Of a stretch of DNA of 64,000 nucleotides, positions 27,294 through 35,516 are shown piece after piece. Location: contig JAJYNO010000017.1 of the NCBI GenBank assembly GCA_021786295.1, forward strand, positions 1 to 64,000, in the 5' to 3' direction. Numbering within the stretch: the stretch's first letter is position 1; each line of letters starts with the position of its first letter. Source of the stretch: a bacterium (GTDB taxonomy: Bacteria; Elusimicrobiota; Elusimicrobia; Elusimicrobiales; UBA9959). A program made the translations under genes and the position numbers. The notes below the pieces were generated by a model, which did not search any database, had not been told where the DNA came from, and saw only the letters and a list, made by a program, of their open reading frames with translations.

Positions 27294-28585
27294 GGGAACT
27301 TTTCAACGCCGCGCGCACCGGCTTCGCCGAGATCTGGGCGCACAAGATGCGCTCCGCGCTCAGTTTTCTGGCCATAGCCGCAGGCTCGATGGTCTTCATA
27401 GACGCGTTTTCGGCCATCGTCAACACCTACTCCCAGCTCGAGCAGCAGAAAGCGGTCTCCGGTCTGGCGCGCCTGAAGGTCACCAACAACAGGAGCCTCT
27501 CCCTGTCCAACACCGACGGCTATCAGATGCCCCCGGTGATAGATTACGAGGAGGTCGCCGCGCTTCGCCGGCAGTTCCCTGACCTCTACATGGTCTCGCC
27601 GGAGGCCCAGGACTGGCGGGAGGTGCTCCAGTACGACGGGCGCAACGTGGTGACCAGCGTCACGGGCGTGACGCCGGACTGGACCAAGCGCGACTTCATC
27701 TACAAGCTGCGCGGAAGGTTCATAAACAAATACGACATGGACCACAAGCTGCGCGTCTGCGTCATCGTCAGGAAGGCCCCGCCGCCCCCCAGCAACGACT
27801 ATTTCAAGCAGAGGCGGAAGGAGTGGAACTTTACCGCTTCCTTCGACGAGCTCGCGGCGCATAACGACCTGCTGGACAAGACCGTCAAGATAGGGAGGGT
27901 CACGTTCACCGTCATCGGCGTGCTGGACGCGCTGCCCTATTCCGAACGCCCGGAGAACCTGCTCGGGTATTCCAACGACTATCAGGTGCTGGCGCCTGTC
28001 ACCACGATGTACAGCTACAACATGCTCGGCCCCTACGACTCGCTGGAGGTCAACGTCGACACCGGCAACGAAGCGACCTTCGACGAGACCGTGCGGAAGA
28101 TACGGAACTTCTTCAAGGTCCGCTTCGGTTCCGAGGACGCGTTCGTAATAGAGAACCAGATGGGGCTGATACGCGAGCGGATGGCGGAAAGCGTGAGGTC
28201 CTCGCTGGCCACTGTCTCGCTCGGCATGCTGGCCTTCCTGGCCGGCGGCATAGGGATCATGAACGTGACGCTGGCCACCGTCTTCGCCCGCACCAAGGAG
28301 ATAGGGGTACGCCGGGCCATAGGCGCCAGCCGCCGCGACATCATGCTGCAGTTCATGGTCGAGGCCGTCATGCTGGGCCTGATAGGCGGCGTCATAGGCT
28401 CGGTGCTCGGCTGGCTTTGGGACGTGCCGATCAAGGTCATTCTCGGAATGGGGGCGGCTAAGATCTCAGCCTGGATACCGCTGGTCTCTGTGCTCATCGC
28501 GGCTTTCACGGCCTTCGTCTTCGCAATCTACCCGGCCTGGGTGGCCGCCGGCCTGAAGCCGGCGGACGCCCTGCGCGCGGAATAG
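27290..28585 (+). CDS. MacB-type ABC transporter permease
   Basis: The 431-residue protein has the MacB topology. It comprises one N-terminal membrane helix (about 20-42), a large periplasmic MacB_PCD domain (about 45-290), and three C-terminal helices with the FtsX-like segment FARTKEIGVRRAIGASRRDIMLQF. The start is a GTG overlapping the ATPase stop. Unlike E. coli MacB, ATPase and permease are separate chains. Substrate could be a peptide, lipid or antibiotic; nothing in the sequence decides. Confidence 0.9.
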   Translation: MRELFNAARTGFAEIWAHKMRSALSFLAIAAGSMVFIDAFSAIVNTYSQLEQQKAVSGLARLKVTNNRSLSLSNTDGYQMPPVIDYEEVAALRRQFPDLYMVSPEAQDWREVLQYDGRNVVTSVTGVTPDWTKRDFIYKLRGRFINKYDMDHKLRVCVIVRKAPPPPSNDYFKQRRKEWNFTASFDELAAHNDLLDKTVKIGRVTFTVIGVLDALPYSERPENLLGYSNDYQVLAPVTTMYSYNMLGPYDSLEVNVDTGNEATFDETVRKIRNFFKVRFGSEDAFVIENQMGLIRERMAESVRSSLATVSLGMLAFLAGGIGIMNVTLATVFARTKEIGVRRAIGASRRDIMLQFMVEAVMLGLIGGVIGSVLGWLWDVPIKVILGMGAAKISAWIPLVSVLIAAFTAFVFAIYPAWVAAGLKPADALRAE

Positions 28586-28586
28586 G

Positions 28587-29117
28587 ATGCCCCGCGTCAG
28601 TTCCTTCCCTCCCGTCGCCGGCCGCGGCGCCCGCGCCCTGATACTGGGCAGCATGCCAGGCGCGGCTTCGCTGGCCGCCGGGCGGTATTACGCGCATCCG
28701 GGCAACTCTTTCTGGCGCATCGTCTCCGACGTGTTCTCGGACGGGGGGCCGTTGCCGTACGCGGCCCGCCTGCGTCTCCTGAAGGAGAACCACGTGGCGC
28801 TTTGGGACGTGCTTGCCTCCTGCCTGCGCAAGGGGAGCGCGGATTCTTCGATCAAGTCCTGCTCCGTCAGGGTCAACGATATCCGCTCTTTCCTGGCCGC
28901 CCATCCGGGCGTGAAGAACGTGTGGTTCAACGGCTCCAAGGCTGAGGAGTATTTCCTGAAGCGGGTGCTGCCTTCTCTAGGTCCGCGAGCTGCCGGGCTG
29001 AAACTGGGAAGGCTGCCCTCCACCAGCCCGGCGCACGCCTCCTGGCCATATGCCAGGAAGCTGGCCGCCTGGAGACGGGCCCTGCTCCCCCCTGCCGCGG
29101 GGGCGCCGCGCGCCTGA
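28587..29117 (+). CDS. Hypoxanthine-DNA glycosylase (HDG, UDG family 6)
   Basis: The 176-residue protein resembles the DNA-deoxyinosine glycosylase family. Motif 1 reads ILGSMPGAASLAAGRYYAHPGNSFW, given here at residues 19-43, with the catalytic Asn in PGNSFW. Motif 2 is LPSTSPAH. The family removes hypoxanthine arising from adenine deamination in DNA. The gene starts 1 base after the permease stop, apparently as a passenger of the export operon. Its activity fits the deamination theme of the window, but no functional link is implied. A terminator follows it. Confidence 0.8.
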   Translation: MPRVSSFPPVAGRGARALILGSMPGAASLAAGRYYAHPGNSFWRIVSDVFSDGGPLPYAARLRLLKENHVALWDVLASCLRKGSADSSIKSCSVRVNDIRSFLAAHPGVKNVWFNGSKAEEYFLKRVLPSLGPRAAGLKLGRLPSTSPAHASWPYARKLAAWRRALLPPAAGAPRA

Positions 29118-29130
29118 CGCGGGACGAAAA

Positions 29131-29161
29131 GGAACGGCCGGGGGGAAACCCCGGCCGTTCC
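29131..29161. terminator. Bidirectional terminator hairpin between convergent genes
   Basis: A perfect 13-bp stem (GGAACGGCCGGGG at 29131-29143 with its complement at 29149-29161) closes a 5-base loop. Read leftward it is followed by TTTT; read rightward by TTGT. It lies between the glycosylase stop (29117) and the rubredoxin stop (29181), the right place to end both messages. Confidence 0.85.
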
Positions 29162-29180
29162 TTGTCCTGCCGCAGAACCG

Positions 29181-29342
29181 TCAGTTCTCCGGCTCGAACT
29201 CCTCCTTGCCGGCGCCGCAGACCGGACAGACCCAGCCTTCGGGCAGTTTGTCGAAGGACGTCCCCGCCGGGACGTTGTTGTCCGGGTCGCCGACGGCGGG
29301 ATCGTAAACGTAACCGCAGAGCTTGCAGACGTATTTCTTCAT
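29181..29342 (-). CDS. Rubredoxin
   Basis: This 53-residue gene is too short for usual ORF length cut-offs. The protein has Cys6 and Cys9 in VCKLCGY, Cys39 and Cys42 in VCPVCGAG, and the family core [18 protein letters not shown]. Rubredoxin carries single electrons and is the usual donor to superoxide reductase and rubrerythrin, both of which are encoded just upstream on the same strand. It starts 24 bases after the superoxide reductase stop with GGAGAG before the ATG, and is the last gene of that operon, ahead of the terminator. Confidence 0.97.
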   Translation of the reverse strand: MKKYVCKLCGYVYDPAVGDPDNNVPAGTSFDKLPEGWVCPVCGAGKEEFEPEN

Positions 29343-29366
29343 GTTCTCTCCTTGGCTTGGCCTGGC

Positions 29367-29747
29367 TCAGGCTTTCCAGAGCCCGTGCAGATTGCAGTAT
29401 TCGCGGGCCGAGACGGACTTGGGGGCGAAGTCCAGGCAGAACGAGGCCTCTGGGGCCATGCCCGGCTTTAGGTATTCGCGCAGGACCTTGCCGTCGGCCA
29501 GCAGCTCGATCCACTCTATGTAGTGCTTCTCCTCCATCGGGTGCGCCACGGAGCCCACCTTGACCTTGTAGCCGTGGGCGGTCTTCTCCAGGACGGGCAC
29601 GTGCTTCTCCTTGGCGGCGTCCACCGTGTTCTCCCTGAACAGCTTCATGTCCTTGCCGCAGCAGACCAGTTTTCCGGGCCCGCCGTGCATCACTTCCACT
29701 ATGTTCCCGCAGGCCTCGCACTTGTAAACCTCGTTCCTGTCAGCCAT
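29367..29747 (-). CDS. Superoxide reductase (desulfoferrodoxin)
   Basis: The 126-residue two-iron (class I) desulfoferrodoxin is complete. An N-terminal desulforedoxin-like centre has Cys10, Cys13, Cys29 and Cys30. The catalytic centre ligands are His49, His69, His75, Cys118 and His121, with Glu47-Lys48 in the EKH motif that guides superoxide. It reduces superoxide to hydrogen peroxide without releasing oxygen, typical of anaerobes. It is encoded between a thiol peroxidase and rubredoxin, which supply peroxide removal and electrons respectively. Confidence 0.97.
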   Translation of the reverse strand: MADRNEVYKCEACGNIVEVMHGGPGKLVCCGKDMKLFRENTVDAAKEKHVPVLEKTAHGYKVKVGSVAHPMEEKHYIEWIELLADGKVLREYLKPGMAPEASFCLDFAPKSVSAREYCNLHGLWKA

Positions 29748-29769
29748 TTTAGTCCTCCTTAACCCGGTA

Positions 29770-30315
29770 TCAGACCAGCGCCTTTAGCGCGGTGAGAACT
29801 TCCTCGTAGTCCGGTTCTTTCGTCACCTCCGGTACTACCTGGGCGTATTTTACCACGCCGTCCTTGTCCACGATGAAGACCGCGCGCGCCAGCAGGCGCA
29901 GCTCCTTTATCAGGACGCCCCAGTTCTTGCCGAACTCGGCCTTCTGGTAATCAGAGAAGGTCCTGACGGCCTTGACCCCGGCGGCGCCGCACCAGCGCTT
30001 CTGGGCGAAAGGCAGGTCCATGCTCACTGTGATAATGCTTATGTCCGGGCCCAGAGCCTCCGCCTCCTTGTTGAAGCGGCGCGTCTCGAGGTCGCAGACC
30101 GGGGTGTCGAGCGACGGGACCGACGCTATGACCGTCAGCCTGCCGCCGTAGGTGCGGGAGAACTTCATCGGCAGCATGTCGTTGTCCACCGCCTTGAAGT
30201 CCGGGGCCGGCATGCCGACCTTTATCTCGTTCCCTGTCAGCGTCAGCGGCCGGCCCTGCATCGCAACCGTGCGCTTCACCGCCTGTTCGGCCCTCTCGTT
30301 GGCGTTCTCGTCCAT
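29770..30315 (-). CDS. tpx: Thiol peroxidase (Tpx-type peroxiredoxin)
   Basis: The 181-residue peroxiredoxin has the Tpx signature [15 protein letters not shown] with peroxidatic Cys74, and a resolving Cys109 in KRWCGAAG. It reduces peroxides with thioredoxin-like donors. The gene starts 11 bases after the rubrerythrin stop and ends 22 bases before the superoxide reductase gene, so peroxide produced by the latter has an encoded sink in the same operon. An N-terminal extension of about 14 residues, rich in Glu/Asn, precedes the conserved domain. Confidence 0.95.
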   Translation of the reverse strand: MDENANERAEQAVKRTVAMQGRPLTLTGNEIKVGMPAPDFKAVDNDMLPMKFSRTYGGRLTVIASVPSLDTPVCDLETRRFNKEAEALGPDISIITVSMDLPFAQKRWCGAAGVKAVRTFSDYQKAEFGKNWGVLIKELRLLARAVFIVDKDGVVKYAQVVPEVTKEPDYEEVLTALKALV

Positions 30316-30326
30316 ATATCCCTCCG

Positions 30327-30899
30327 TTACCAGTTCTCGGCCAGAATTTCAAAATAGGCCTTCGGGTGCAGGCAGGCCGGGCAGGTCTCCGGGGCGGCGT
30401 CGCCCTCGTGCACGTAGCCGCAGTTCAGGCAGCGCCAGTACACCTTGCCGTTCTTCTTGAAGACGGTGCCGTCCCGCAGGTTCTTAAGCAGGCCGAGGTA
30501 ACGTCTCTCGTGCTGCCTCTCCGCCACCAGGACGGCTTCGTACATCTTTGCCACCGGCTCGAAGCCTTCCTCGCGCGCTGTCCTGGCGAATTCCGGGTAC
30601 AGCTTGGTCCACTCCTCGTTCTCTCCGCCCGCTGCGGCCTTCAGGTTGGCCGCGGTGTCGCCCAGCCTGCCGGCCGGGTAGGCGGCCGTTATCTGCAGGT
30701 CGCCGCCCTCGAGGAATTTGAACATGCGCTTGGCGTGCTCCTTTTCCTGGCCGGCCGTTTCCTCGAAGGCCAGGCTTATCTGCATGTAGCCTTCCTTCTT
30801 CGCCGCGCTGGCGAAATAAGTGTAGCGGTTGCGGGCCTGCGATTCGCCGGCGAACGAAGCGAGCAGGTTCTTTTCGGTCTTGGAACCTTTCAGATCCAT
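30327..30899 (-). CDS. rbr: Rubrerythrin
   Basis: The 190-residue protein has the four-helix ferritin-like diiron domain, with ligands in FAGESQARNR, ETAGQEKEHA and VAERQHERR. A C-terminal rubredoxin-like domain has CLNCGY and CPACLHP. It reduces hydrogen peroxide to water in anaerobes. The ATG at 30899 is chosen for its strong AGGAGGT 7 bases upstream; the frame is open for another 19 codons without homology. It is the first gene of the operon rbr-tpx-superoxide reductase-rubredoxin. Confidence 0.96.
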   Translation of the reverse strand: MDLKGSKTEKNLLASFAGESQARNRYTYFASAAKKEGYMQISLAFEETAGQEKEHAKRMFKFLEGGDLQITAAYPAGRLGDTAANLKAAAGGENEEWTKLYPEFARTAREEGFEPVAKMYEAVLVAERQHERRYLGLLKNLRDGTVFKKNGKVYWRCLNCGYVHEGDAAPETCPACLHPKAYFEILAENW

Positions 30900-30961
30900 G
30901 GACTGACCTCCTGTAAGATAATGAACGGGGTACTGCCGGTCCCCGGACGGCAGCAACAGAG

Positions 30962-31009
30962 AGCGGATATATTCTACAAAAAAACCGGCCGTTTCGCCTT
31001 TTATCCGCT
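30962..31009 (-). promoter_or_regulatory. Candidate promoter and dyad of the oxygen-defence operon
   Basis: Read on the minus strand, TAGAAT (30971-30976) is a good -10 preceded by a run of seven T. No consensus -35 is visible. An exact 8-bp inverted repeat, AGCGGATA at 31002-31009 (minus reading) and TATCCGCT at 30962-30969, brackets the promoter with 32 bases between the arms. It could be an operator for an unidentified regulator or simply a leader fold. Confidence 0.45.
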
Positions 31010-31019
31010 GGCAGCCTTC

Positions 31020-34000
31020 TCAGGCGCGGCCTATGGCGGTCGCCTGAGCCAGCAGCTCGTCGATGGAGACCGGCTTTTGCAGGAACACGGCGTCTCCGAG
31101 CTCTTCGCTTTCCGGAATAATGGAGGGGTCGGCGTAACCGGAGACGAAGATAGTCCTTATCCAGGGCTGCAGTTCTTTGAGGCTGCGCCGGAGCTGCAGG
31201 CCGTTCATGCCAGGCAGGGCGATGTCGGTCAGCAGGAGATCCACGCGGCCCTTGCTCTCAACGCAGGAGGCCAAGGCCTCCTCCGCGGAGGAGAAATCCA
31301 GCACGGAGAAGCCGTTCTCCGTAAGCAGCCGTCGGGTCATGGCGCGCACGGCGGGGTCGTCGTCGACCAGCAGGACGACCGCCGCCGCAGCCGCAGCCGC
31401 CCGTTTTTCCGACCCGCGCGTCTCAGGCGGTTCCGCCGCGGCTCCGGTGGCCGGCAGATATACGTTGAAGGTGGCCCCTTTGCCGGGCTCGGTATCCACA
31501 GTGATGAAGCCTTCGTTCTGTTTCACCACGATGCCGTATACCGTGGAAAGGCCAAGTCCGGTCCCTTTCCCGGCCCCTTTCGTGGTGAAGAACGGCTCGA
31601 ATATCTTGGCTGCCGTCTCGGACGTCATGCCGGAGCCTGTGTCGCTCACCTGCAGCAGCACGTAAGCGCCTGGCCGCGCCTTCATCAGTTTCGCCGTCCT
31701 CTTATCGCCTATCTCTGCGTTGGCCGTGCGGACCACCAGGGTGCCGCCTCCGGGCATAGCGTCCCTGGCGTTCACGGTCAGGTTGAGCAGGACCTGTTCC
31801 ATCTGCGCCGGGTCGGCCATGACGTTCATCAGCGCCGGGGCCAGTTCTGTCCTGAGATCGATATCATCCCCTATGAGCCTGCGGAGCATCTTTTCCATGC
31901 CGGCGGTGATCTCGTTGAGGTTAAGGGCCTTGGGGGAATATATCTTCTTCTTGCTGAACACCAGCAGCTGACGCGTCAAGGCGGACGCCCTGTCGGCGGC
32001 CTTCCTGATCTCGCCCAGGTCCTCGGCCGCCTGACCGCCAACTGGGAACTGTCTGGCGAGAAGGGCCGCATAGCCGTCTATAGCGGCGAGGATATTGTTG
32101 AAGTCGTGCGCCACCCCGCTGGCCAGCATGCCTAGCGTCTCCATTTTCTGCGCCTGCGCCAGTTGGGCCTGCAACTCGTTCTCCGCCGACATATCGCGTT
32201 GTACCCCGGCGTAGGCCGTAATCCTCCCCGAGAGGTCCTTTATCGGGAAGATGACGGCATCGATCTCCATCAGAGAGCCGTCCTTGCGTTTGTTGCGCAT
32301 ATGCCCGTGCCAGTGGCTGCCCGCGGATATCGCCCGCCACAGGCCGGAATAGACGGCATCATTTAGAGTTCCGCTCTTCAGGATGCCGGGCTTTCTGCCC
32401 AGGGCTTCGGCGCGGGAGTAACCGGTGTGGCGTTCGAATGCCTCGTTGACGTAAATCATCCTGCCTTCCAGGTCGGTGATGAGGATCGAGTCGTTGGATT
32501 GCCTCAGTACCTCGGCAAGCCTGTCCCGTTCTTCCCTGGCAGTCATTTCGGCCGTGACGTCCTGCGTGGTGCCTATTACCCGCTGCGGCCGCCCGTCGGG
32601 ACCGAGGATCGTTTCTCCCCTGACGTCCACGTATTTCAGTCCGCCCTTGGTTAGCAGCCGGTACGAGGCGTGGTACGGCGCGCCGTCCCTGAGCGAGCCC
32701 TCATGGAGACGCTCCACCTGCCCGCGGTCCTCAGGGTGCACCAGGGCAAGGAATGTTTCGTAAGAGGGATCACCGATGGATTGGTCCATGTCGAAGATGC
32801 GGTAGGTCTCGGCCGACCATGTCACCTTGTTAGCGGCTATGTCTAGTTCCCAGTTGCCGAGCCGGCTCAAGGCTTGGGCCTCCTGCAGGCGTCTGCGGCT
32901 GAGCGCCAGTTCGTCCTCGGCCCGCTTATGTTCGATTATCCCGGCGACCAGGTCCGTCACGCTTTCCAGGAAGCGGATCTCCCCGTCATCCCTTTCATGG
33001 CCGGCCGCCAGGTAAAGAGTGAACACCCCGAGTATCCCGCTCGGAGACTTTATGGGCACGCAGTAGTGGCCGTGCGGCGTTGCCGCGTCGTAATGCGGCG
33101 CGTGCCGTTCGTCCACCTCGGAGGCAAACTCGGTCTTGCCTGTCATGGCGGCCATGCCGCAGAGGCACTTCCCCGGTTCCACGCGCGCGCAGGCTTTTAC
33201 CACATGCCCGCTGAGCCCGCTCCAGGCCTTCATTACCAGCATCCCCGAGGCTGCGTCCCTGAGGAATATCGCGCCTTTCGATTCCAGGCCCAGCCAGCCG
33301 GTAGAAAGGACGCGCTCCAGCATCATATCCAGCATTTCGTCCAGCAGCAAAGGCTGCAGTGAAAGCTTGAGCAGGTCGTTTATCAGTTCCTTGCTCTGTG
33401 CGTCCTGCTGCATGGTCGCGGCCATCCTGGAGAAGGTGAGCGACAGGGCCCCTATCTCGTTAGGGGTCCGCATGACCGGCATCTCCGGCGGGGCACCATG
33501 CGCTATCTCCGAGGCCGCCTTGTCCAAGGCCATCAGCGGCAGAACTATATTCCTGCGGGCCCGCCCGACGGCCCATGCTCCGGCCAGCAGCGTGATAACG
33601 ATAAGCCCCAGCAGTTCCCACTGGGTCCTGACCATCGCCGCCATAGTGTGCGCGACGTAGTCGTCCTCGGCCTGGTCGCAGGCCGAAAGCAGCGCGCTGG
33701 AGCGTTCCTCGGCCAGTCGCCTGGCCGCCTCGAACGCCGGACTGCCTCCGGCGGTCCCTGCCATGTCCAGCAGGGCCTTTTCCAGGGGCCGCCACTGTTT
33801 GTCTTCGTTCTTAATTACTGTCGCCGCGAAGTCCCTGTCGCCGTAGGCCTCCTCTCTCAGCGTCCCTTTGAATTCGTCCACGATGCCATTTAGGACCTTG
33901 GTGTCGCGCAGGTAACCGGCGTTCAGCATAAGGGCCGTATAGGCGGCCCTCTGCGAGATCTCGCGCTGGCGCCCCACGGTCCGCAGGTCGGTCGCCAGTC

Positions 34001-34133
34001 TCCGTGTGTCGGCGGCGAGCGTCATGTAGGCCAGGAAACTGGCTCCTATCATCAACGCGAAAAAAAGAAGGACCGCGGTCAGTTTGCGGTCCAGCGGAAA
34101 ACGCGGCAGGCGCAGGTCTCGGTTGTGATTCAT
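31020..34133 (-). CDS. Hybrid histidine kinase (TM-HAMP-GAF-PAS-PAS-HK-REC)
   Basis: The 1037-residue sensor has a membrane helix (about 18-40), a periplasmic helical domain with RQREISQRAAYTALML reminiscent of nitrate/pilus-type sensor domains, and a second helix (about 172-192). A HAMP segment, a GAF domain (about 260-410), and two PAS domains (about 425-540 and 545-665, the second with YVNEAFERHTGYS) follow. The kinase core has H-box GVAHDFNNIL, N-box NLTVNARDAM and [15 protein letters not shown]-terminal receiver carries LLVDDDP, the phosphoacceptor Asp in LLTDIALPGMNG, and the Lys in LQKPVS. No DNA-binding output is present, so it signals through phosphotransfer. It follows the DUF2400 gene by 25 bases. 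Confidence 0.93.
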   Translation of the reverse strand: MNHNRDLRLPRFPLDRKLTAVLLFFALMIGASFLAYMTLAADTRRLATDLRTVGRQREISQRAAYTALMLNAGYLRDTKVLNGIVDEFKGTLREEAYGDRDFAATVIKNEDKQWRPLEKALLDMAGTAGGSPAFEAARRLAEERSSALLSACDQAEDDYVAHTMAAMVRTQWELLGLIVITLLAGAWAVGRARRNIVLPLMALDKAASEIAHGAPPEMPVMRTPNEIGALSLTFSRMAATMQQDAQSKELINDLLKLSLQPLLLDEMLDMMLERVLSTGWLGLESKGAIFLRDAASGMLVMKAWSGLSGHVVKACARVEPGKCLCGMAAMTGKTEFASEVDERHAPHYDAATPHGHYCVPIKSPSGILGVFTLYLAAGHERDDGEIRFLESVTDLVAGIIEHKRAEDELALSRRRLQEAQALSRLGNWELDIAANKVTWSAETYRIFDMDQSIGDPSYETFLALVHPEDRGQVERLHEGSLRDGAPYHASYRLLTKGGLKYVDVRGETILGPDGRPQRVIGTTQDVTAEMTAREERDRLAEVLRQSNDSILITDLEGRMIYVNEAFERHTGYSRAEALGRKPGILKSGTLNDAVYSGLWRAISAGSHWHGHMRNKRKDGSLMEIDAVIFPIKDLSGRITAYAGVQRDMSAENELQAQLAQAQKMETLGMLASGVAHDFNNILAAIDGYAALLARQFPVGGQAAEDLGEIRKAADRASALTRQLLVFSKKKIYSPKALNLNEITAGMEKMLRRLIGDDIDLRTELAPALMNVMADPAQMEQVLLNLTVNARDAMPGGGTLVVRTANAEIGDKRTAKLMKARPGAYVLLQVSDTGSGMTSETAAKIFEPFFTTKGAGKGTGLGLSTVYGIVVKQNEGFITVDTEPGKGATFNVYLPATGAAAEPPETRGSEKRAAAAAAAVVLLVDDDPAVRAMTRRLLTENGFSVLDFSSAEEALASCVESKGRVDLLLTDIALPGMNGLQLRRSLKELQPWIRTIFVSGYADPSIIPESEELGDAVFLQKPVSIDELLAQATAIGRA

Positions 34134-34158
34134 TGTGCTTTTCGGTACGGGGACTTCG

Positions 34159-34920
34159 TCATCTCACCGCGTTGTTGCCTCGGATGCCGGCGCGGGTCAG
34201 GGCGAAGTCGTACTTCACCGGGTCCGAAGGCTCTATGCGCCCGAAGTAGGACGTGATCTCCACCGCCGTCTTCATCGAAGTGTCCTTGCGCTGCGTGATC
34301 CCCATCTTCATCGAGATCTGGCGCATGTGCGTGTCCAGCGGGATGATCAGCTTGGAGGGGGAGACGCCTTTCCACACGCCCGGGTCCACGGCGTCCTTCC
34401 TGACCATCCAGCGCAGGAACAGGTTCACGCGCTTGAAGGAGCTCTTGAGCTCCGTGCACGGAGTCAGTGTCGGCGCGCAGGCCCTTGCGTTGAAGGCGTC
34501 GATGAAGCGGTAGAGCGCCAGTTCCACCGTGGGCTCGTCTTTCCGGTAGCCGGCCAGGAACAGTTGTTCCAGCGAACCATGAGACTTCAGCGCGTCCTTG
34601 ATGTTGACGAGAAAGACGGTCATCTCGGCGCCGGTGGTGAAGCGGTGTTTGAAGCCGGCAAGAGCCTTTTTTATCTCCGCCGGAGGCGTTTGCTTCAACC
34701 AGGCGGCCGGGGACTTGCCCATCGGGGCCAGGACCTTCTCCACGCTCTTAAGGATCTGGTTGACGTTGCCGTAGGCGAGGCAGGCCGCTATCAAGCCTAC
34801 GACCTCCCGGTCGGCGGCGCTTTCGTAGCGCCAGACGAATTCCAGCGGGTCCGGATGTATGTACTCCGGCCTGTTCATCTCCCTGTAAGTCCTCTCAAAA
34901 AGTCCCCTGTTCAGCGCCAT
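34159..34920 (-). CDS. TIGR02757/DUF2400 family protein
   Basis: The 253-residue protein matches the DUF2400 family. It has DPLEFVWRYES and DREVVGLIAACLAYGNVNQI near the N-terminus, FLRWMVRKD in the middle and LIIPLDTHMRQISMKMGIT near the C-terminus. The family has an endonuclease-III-like helix-hairpin-helix fold by recall, but its biochemical role is not established. It starts 29 bases after a long inverted repeat and is followed on the same strand by the hybrid histidine kinase. I assign no function. Confidence 0.85.
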   Translation of the reverse strand: MALNRGLFERTYREMNRPEYIHPDPLEFVWRYESAADREVVGLIAACLAYGNVNQILKSVEKVLAPMGKSPAAWLKQTPPAEIKKALAGFKHRFTTGAEMTVFLVNIKDALKSHGSLEQLFLAGYRKDEPTVELALYRFIDAFNARACAPTLTPCTELKSSFKRVNLFLRWMVRKDAVDPGVWKGVSPSKLIIPLDTHMRQISMKMGITQRKDTSMKTAVEITSYFGRIEPSDPVKYDFALTRAGIRGNNAVR

Positions 34921-34930
34921 GGCCCTTATT

Positions 34931-34956
34931 ATAGGAAAAATAGATAGGAAAAATAG
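34931..34956. repeat. Tandem 13-bp direct repeat
   Basis: ATAGGAAAAATAG occurs twice back to back (34931-34943 and 34944-34956). The second copy overlaps the left arm of the long inverted repeat that follows. It lies just upstream of the DUF2400 start. Confidence 0.85.
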
Positions 34957-35013
34957 GGACAGACACCTATTTCCTTAAATATTATGGGGAAATAGGTGTC
35001 TGTCCCTATTTTT
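34949..35013. repeat. Perfect 26-bp inverted repeat, REP/REPIN-like palindrome
   Basis: Arms at 34949-34974 and 34988-35013 are exact reverse complements (core AGGGACAGACACCTATTT) around a 13-base AT-rich loop. The right arm ends 6 bases before the end of the osmC-like gene and the left arm lies upstream of the DUF2400 gene. Its composition is far more AT-rich than its surroundings. With T-rich flanks it could serve as a terminator, but the exact identity of the arms suggests a recently copied mobile palindrome of the kind spread by REP-associated tyrosine transposases. No such transposase is in the window. Confidence 0.8.
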
Positions 35014-35018
35014 ATTTG

Positions 35019-35450
35019 TTATTTTAGCGCGATTTTTAGGGGGGTGGGGAGGGAGAGATTGTCGCTTATGGGGCAGCGGGCCTCCACTGTTTTCAGGAGT
35101 TGTTCCAGTTTTTCGCGCGGGGCGTCGGCCTCCAGGCGTACGCTGGCCGCTATGCCTTTGAACCCGGCCCGGTCAGGCGACGGTCTGCCGCGGAATTTCA
35201 GCGGGTTTAGTTCGCCGCTGAGGTCCGCCCTGAAGCTCTTTATCTTTATCCCCATCTCTTCCGCCACCACGCCGCAGGCCACGCCAAGGCAGCCGCCCAG
35301 GGAGAAGAGCAGATACTCGGTCGGGGTCGGTCCCTTGTCGAGGCCGCCGGCGCTCTTGGGTTCGTCTATGCTGAGTTCGAAGCCCCTCGTCTCTGCCTTG
35401 AAAGACCCGTCCTGGCGCATTTCCACGCCGGCTTTGAATGTGACGTTCAT
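35019..35450 (-). CDS. OsmC/Ohr family protein
   Basis: The 143-residue protein has the OsmC fold with GPTPTEYLLFSLGGCLG, including Cys54, and the second redox Cys126 in VEARCPISDN. OsmC-like proteins reduce organic or inorganic hydroperoxides with a Cys pair. The ATG at 35450 has GAGGAG just upstream. It is the third gene in the direction rrf2-hcp-osmC, 66 bases after hcp with a strong hairpin in the gap. A stress-related role alongside Hcp is consistent, but the exact substrate is unknown. Confidence 0.88.
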   Translation of the reverse strand: MNVTFKAGVEMRQDGSFKAETRGFELSIDEPKSAGGLDKGPTPTEYLLFSLGGCLGVACGVVAEEMGIKIKSFRADLSGELNPLKFRGRPSPDRAGFKGIAASVRLEADAPREKLEQLLKTVEARCPISDNLSLPTPLKIALK

Positions 35451-35478
35451 GTGGTTCTCCTCGGTATGTCCGCCGATA

Positions 35479-35508
35479 CCCGGCGCCGGCTTTTTCTCCG
35501 GCGCCGGG
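35479..35508. other. GC-rich hairpin between hcp and osmC-like genes
   Basis: CCCGGCGCCGG at 35479-35489 and its reverse complement at 35498-35508 form a perfect 11-bp stem with an 8-base loop. The arm is itself largely palindromic. Neither strand shows a T-run after the stem, so it is more likely a message-stabilising or processing hairpin than an intrinsic terminator. Confidence 0.6.
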
Positions 35509-35516
35509 GCAATGGC

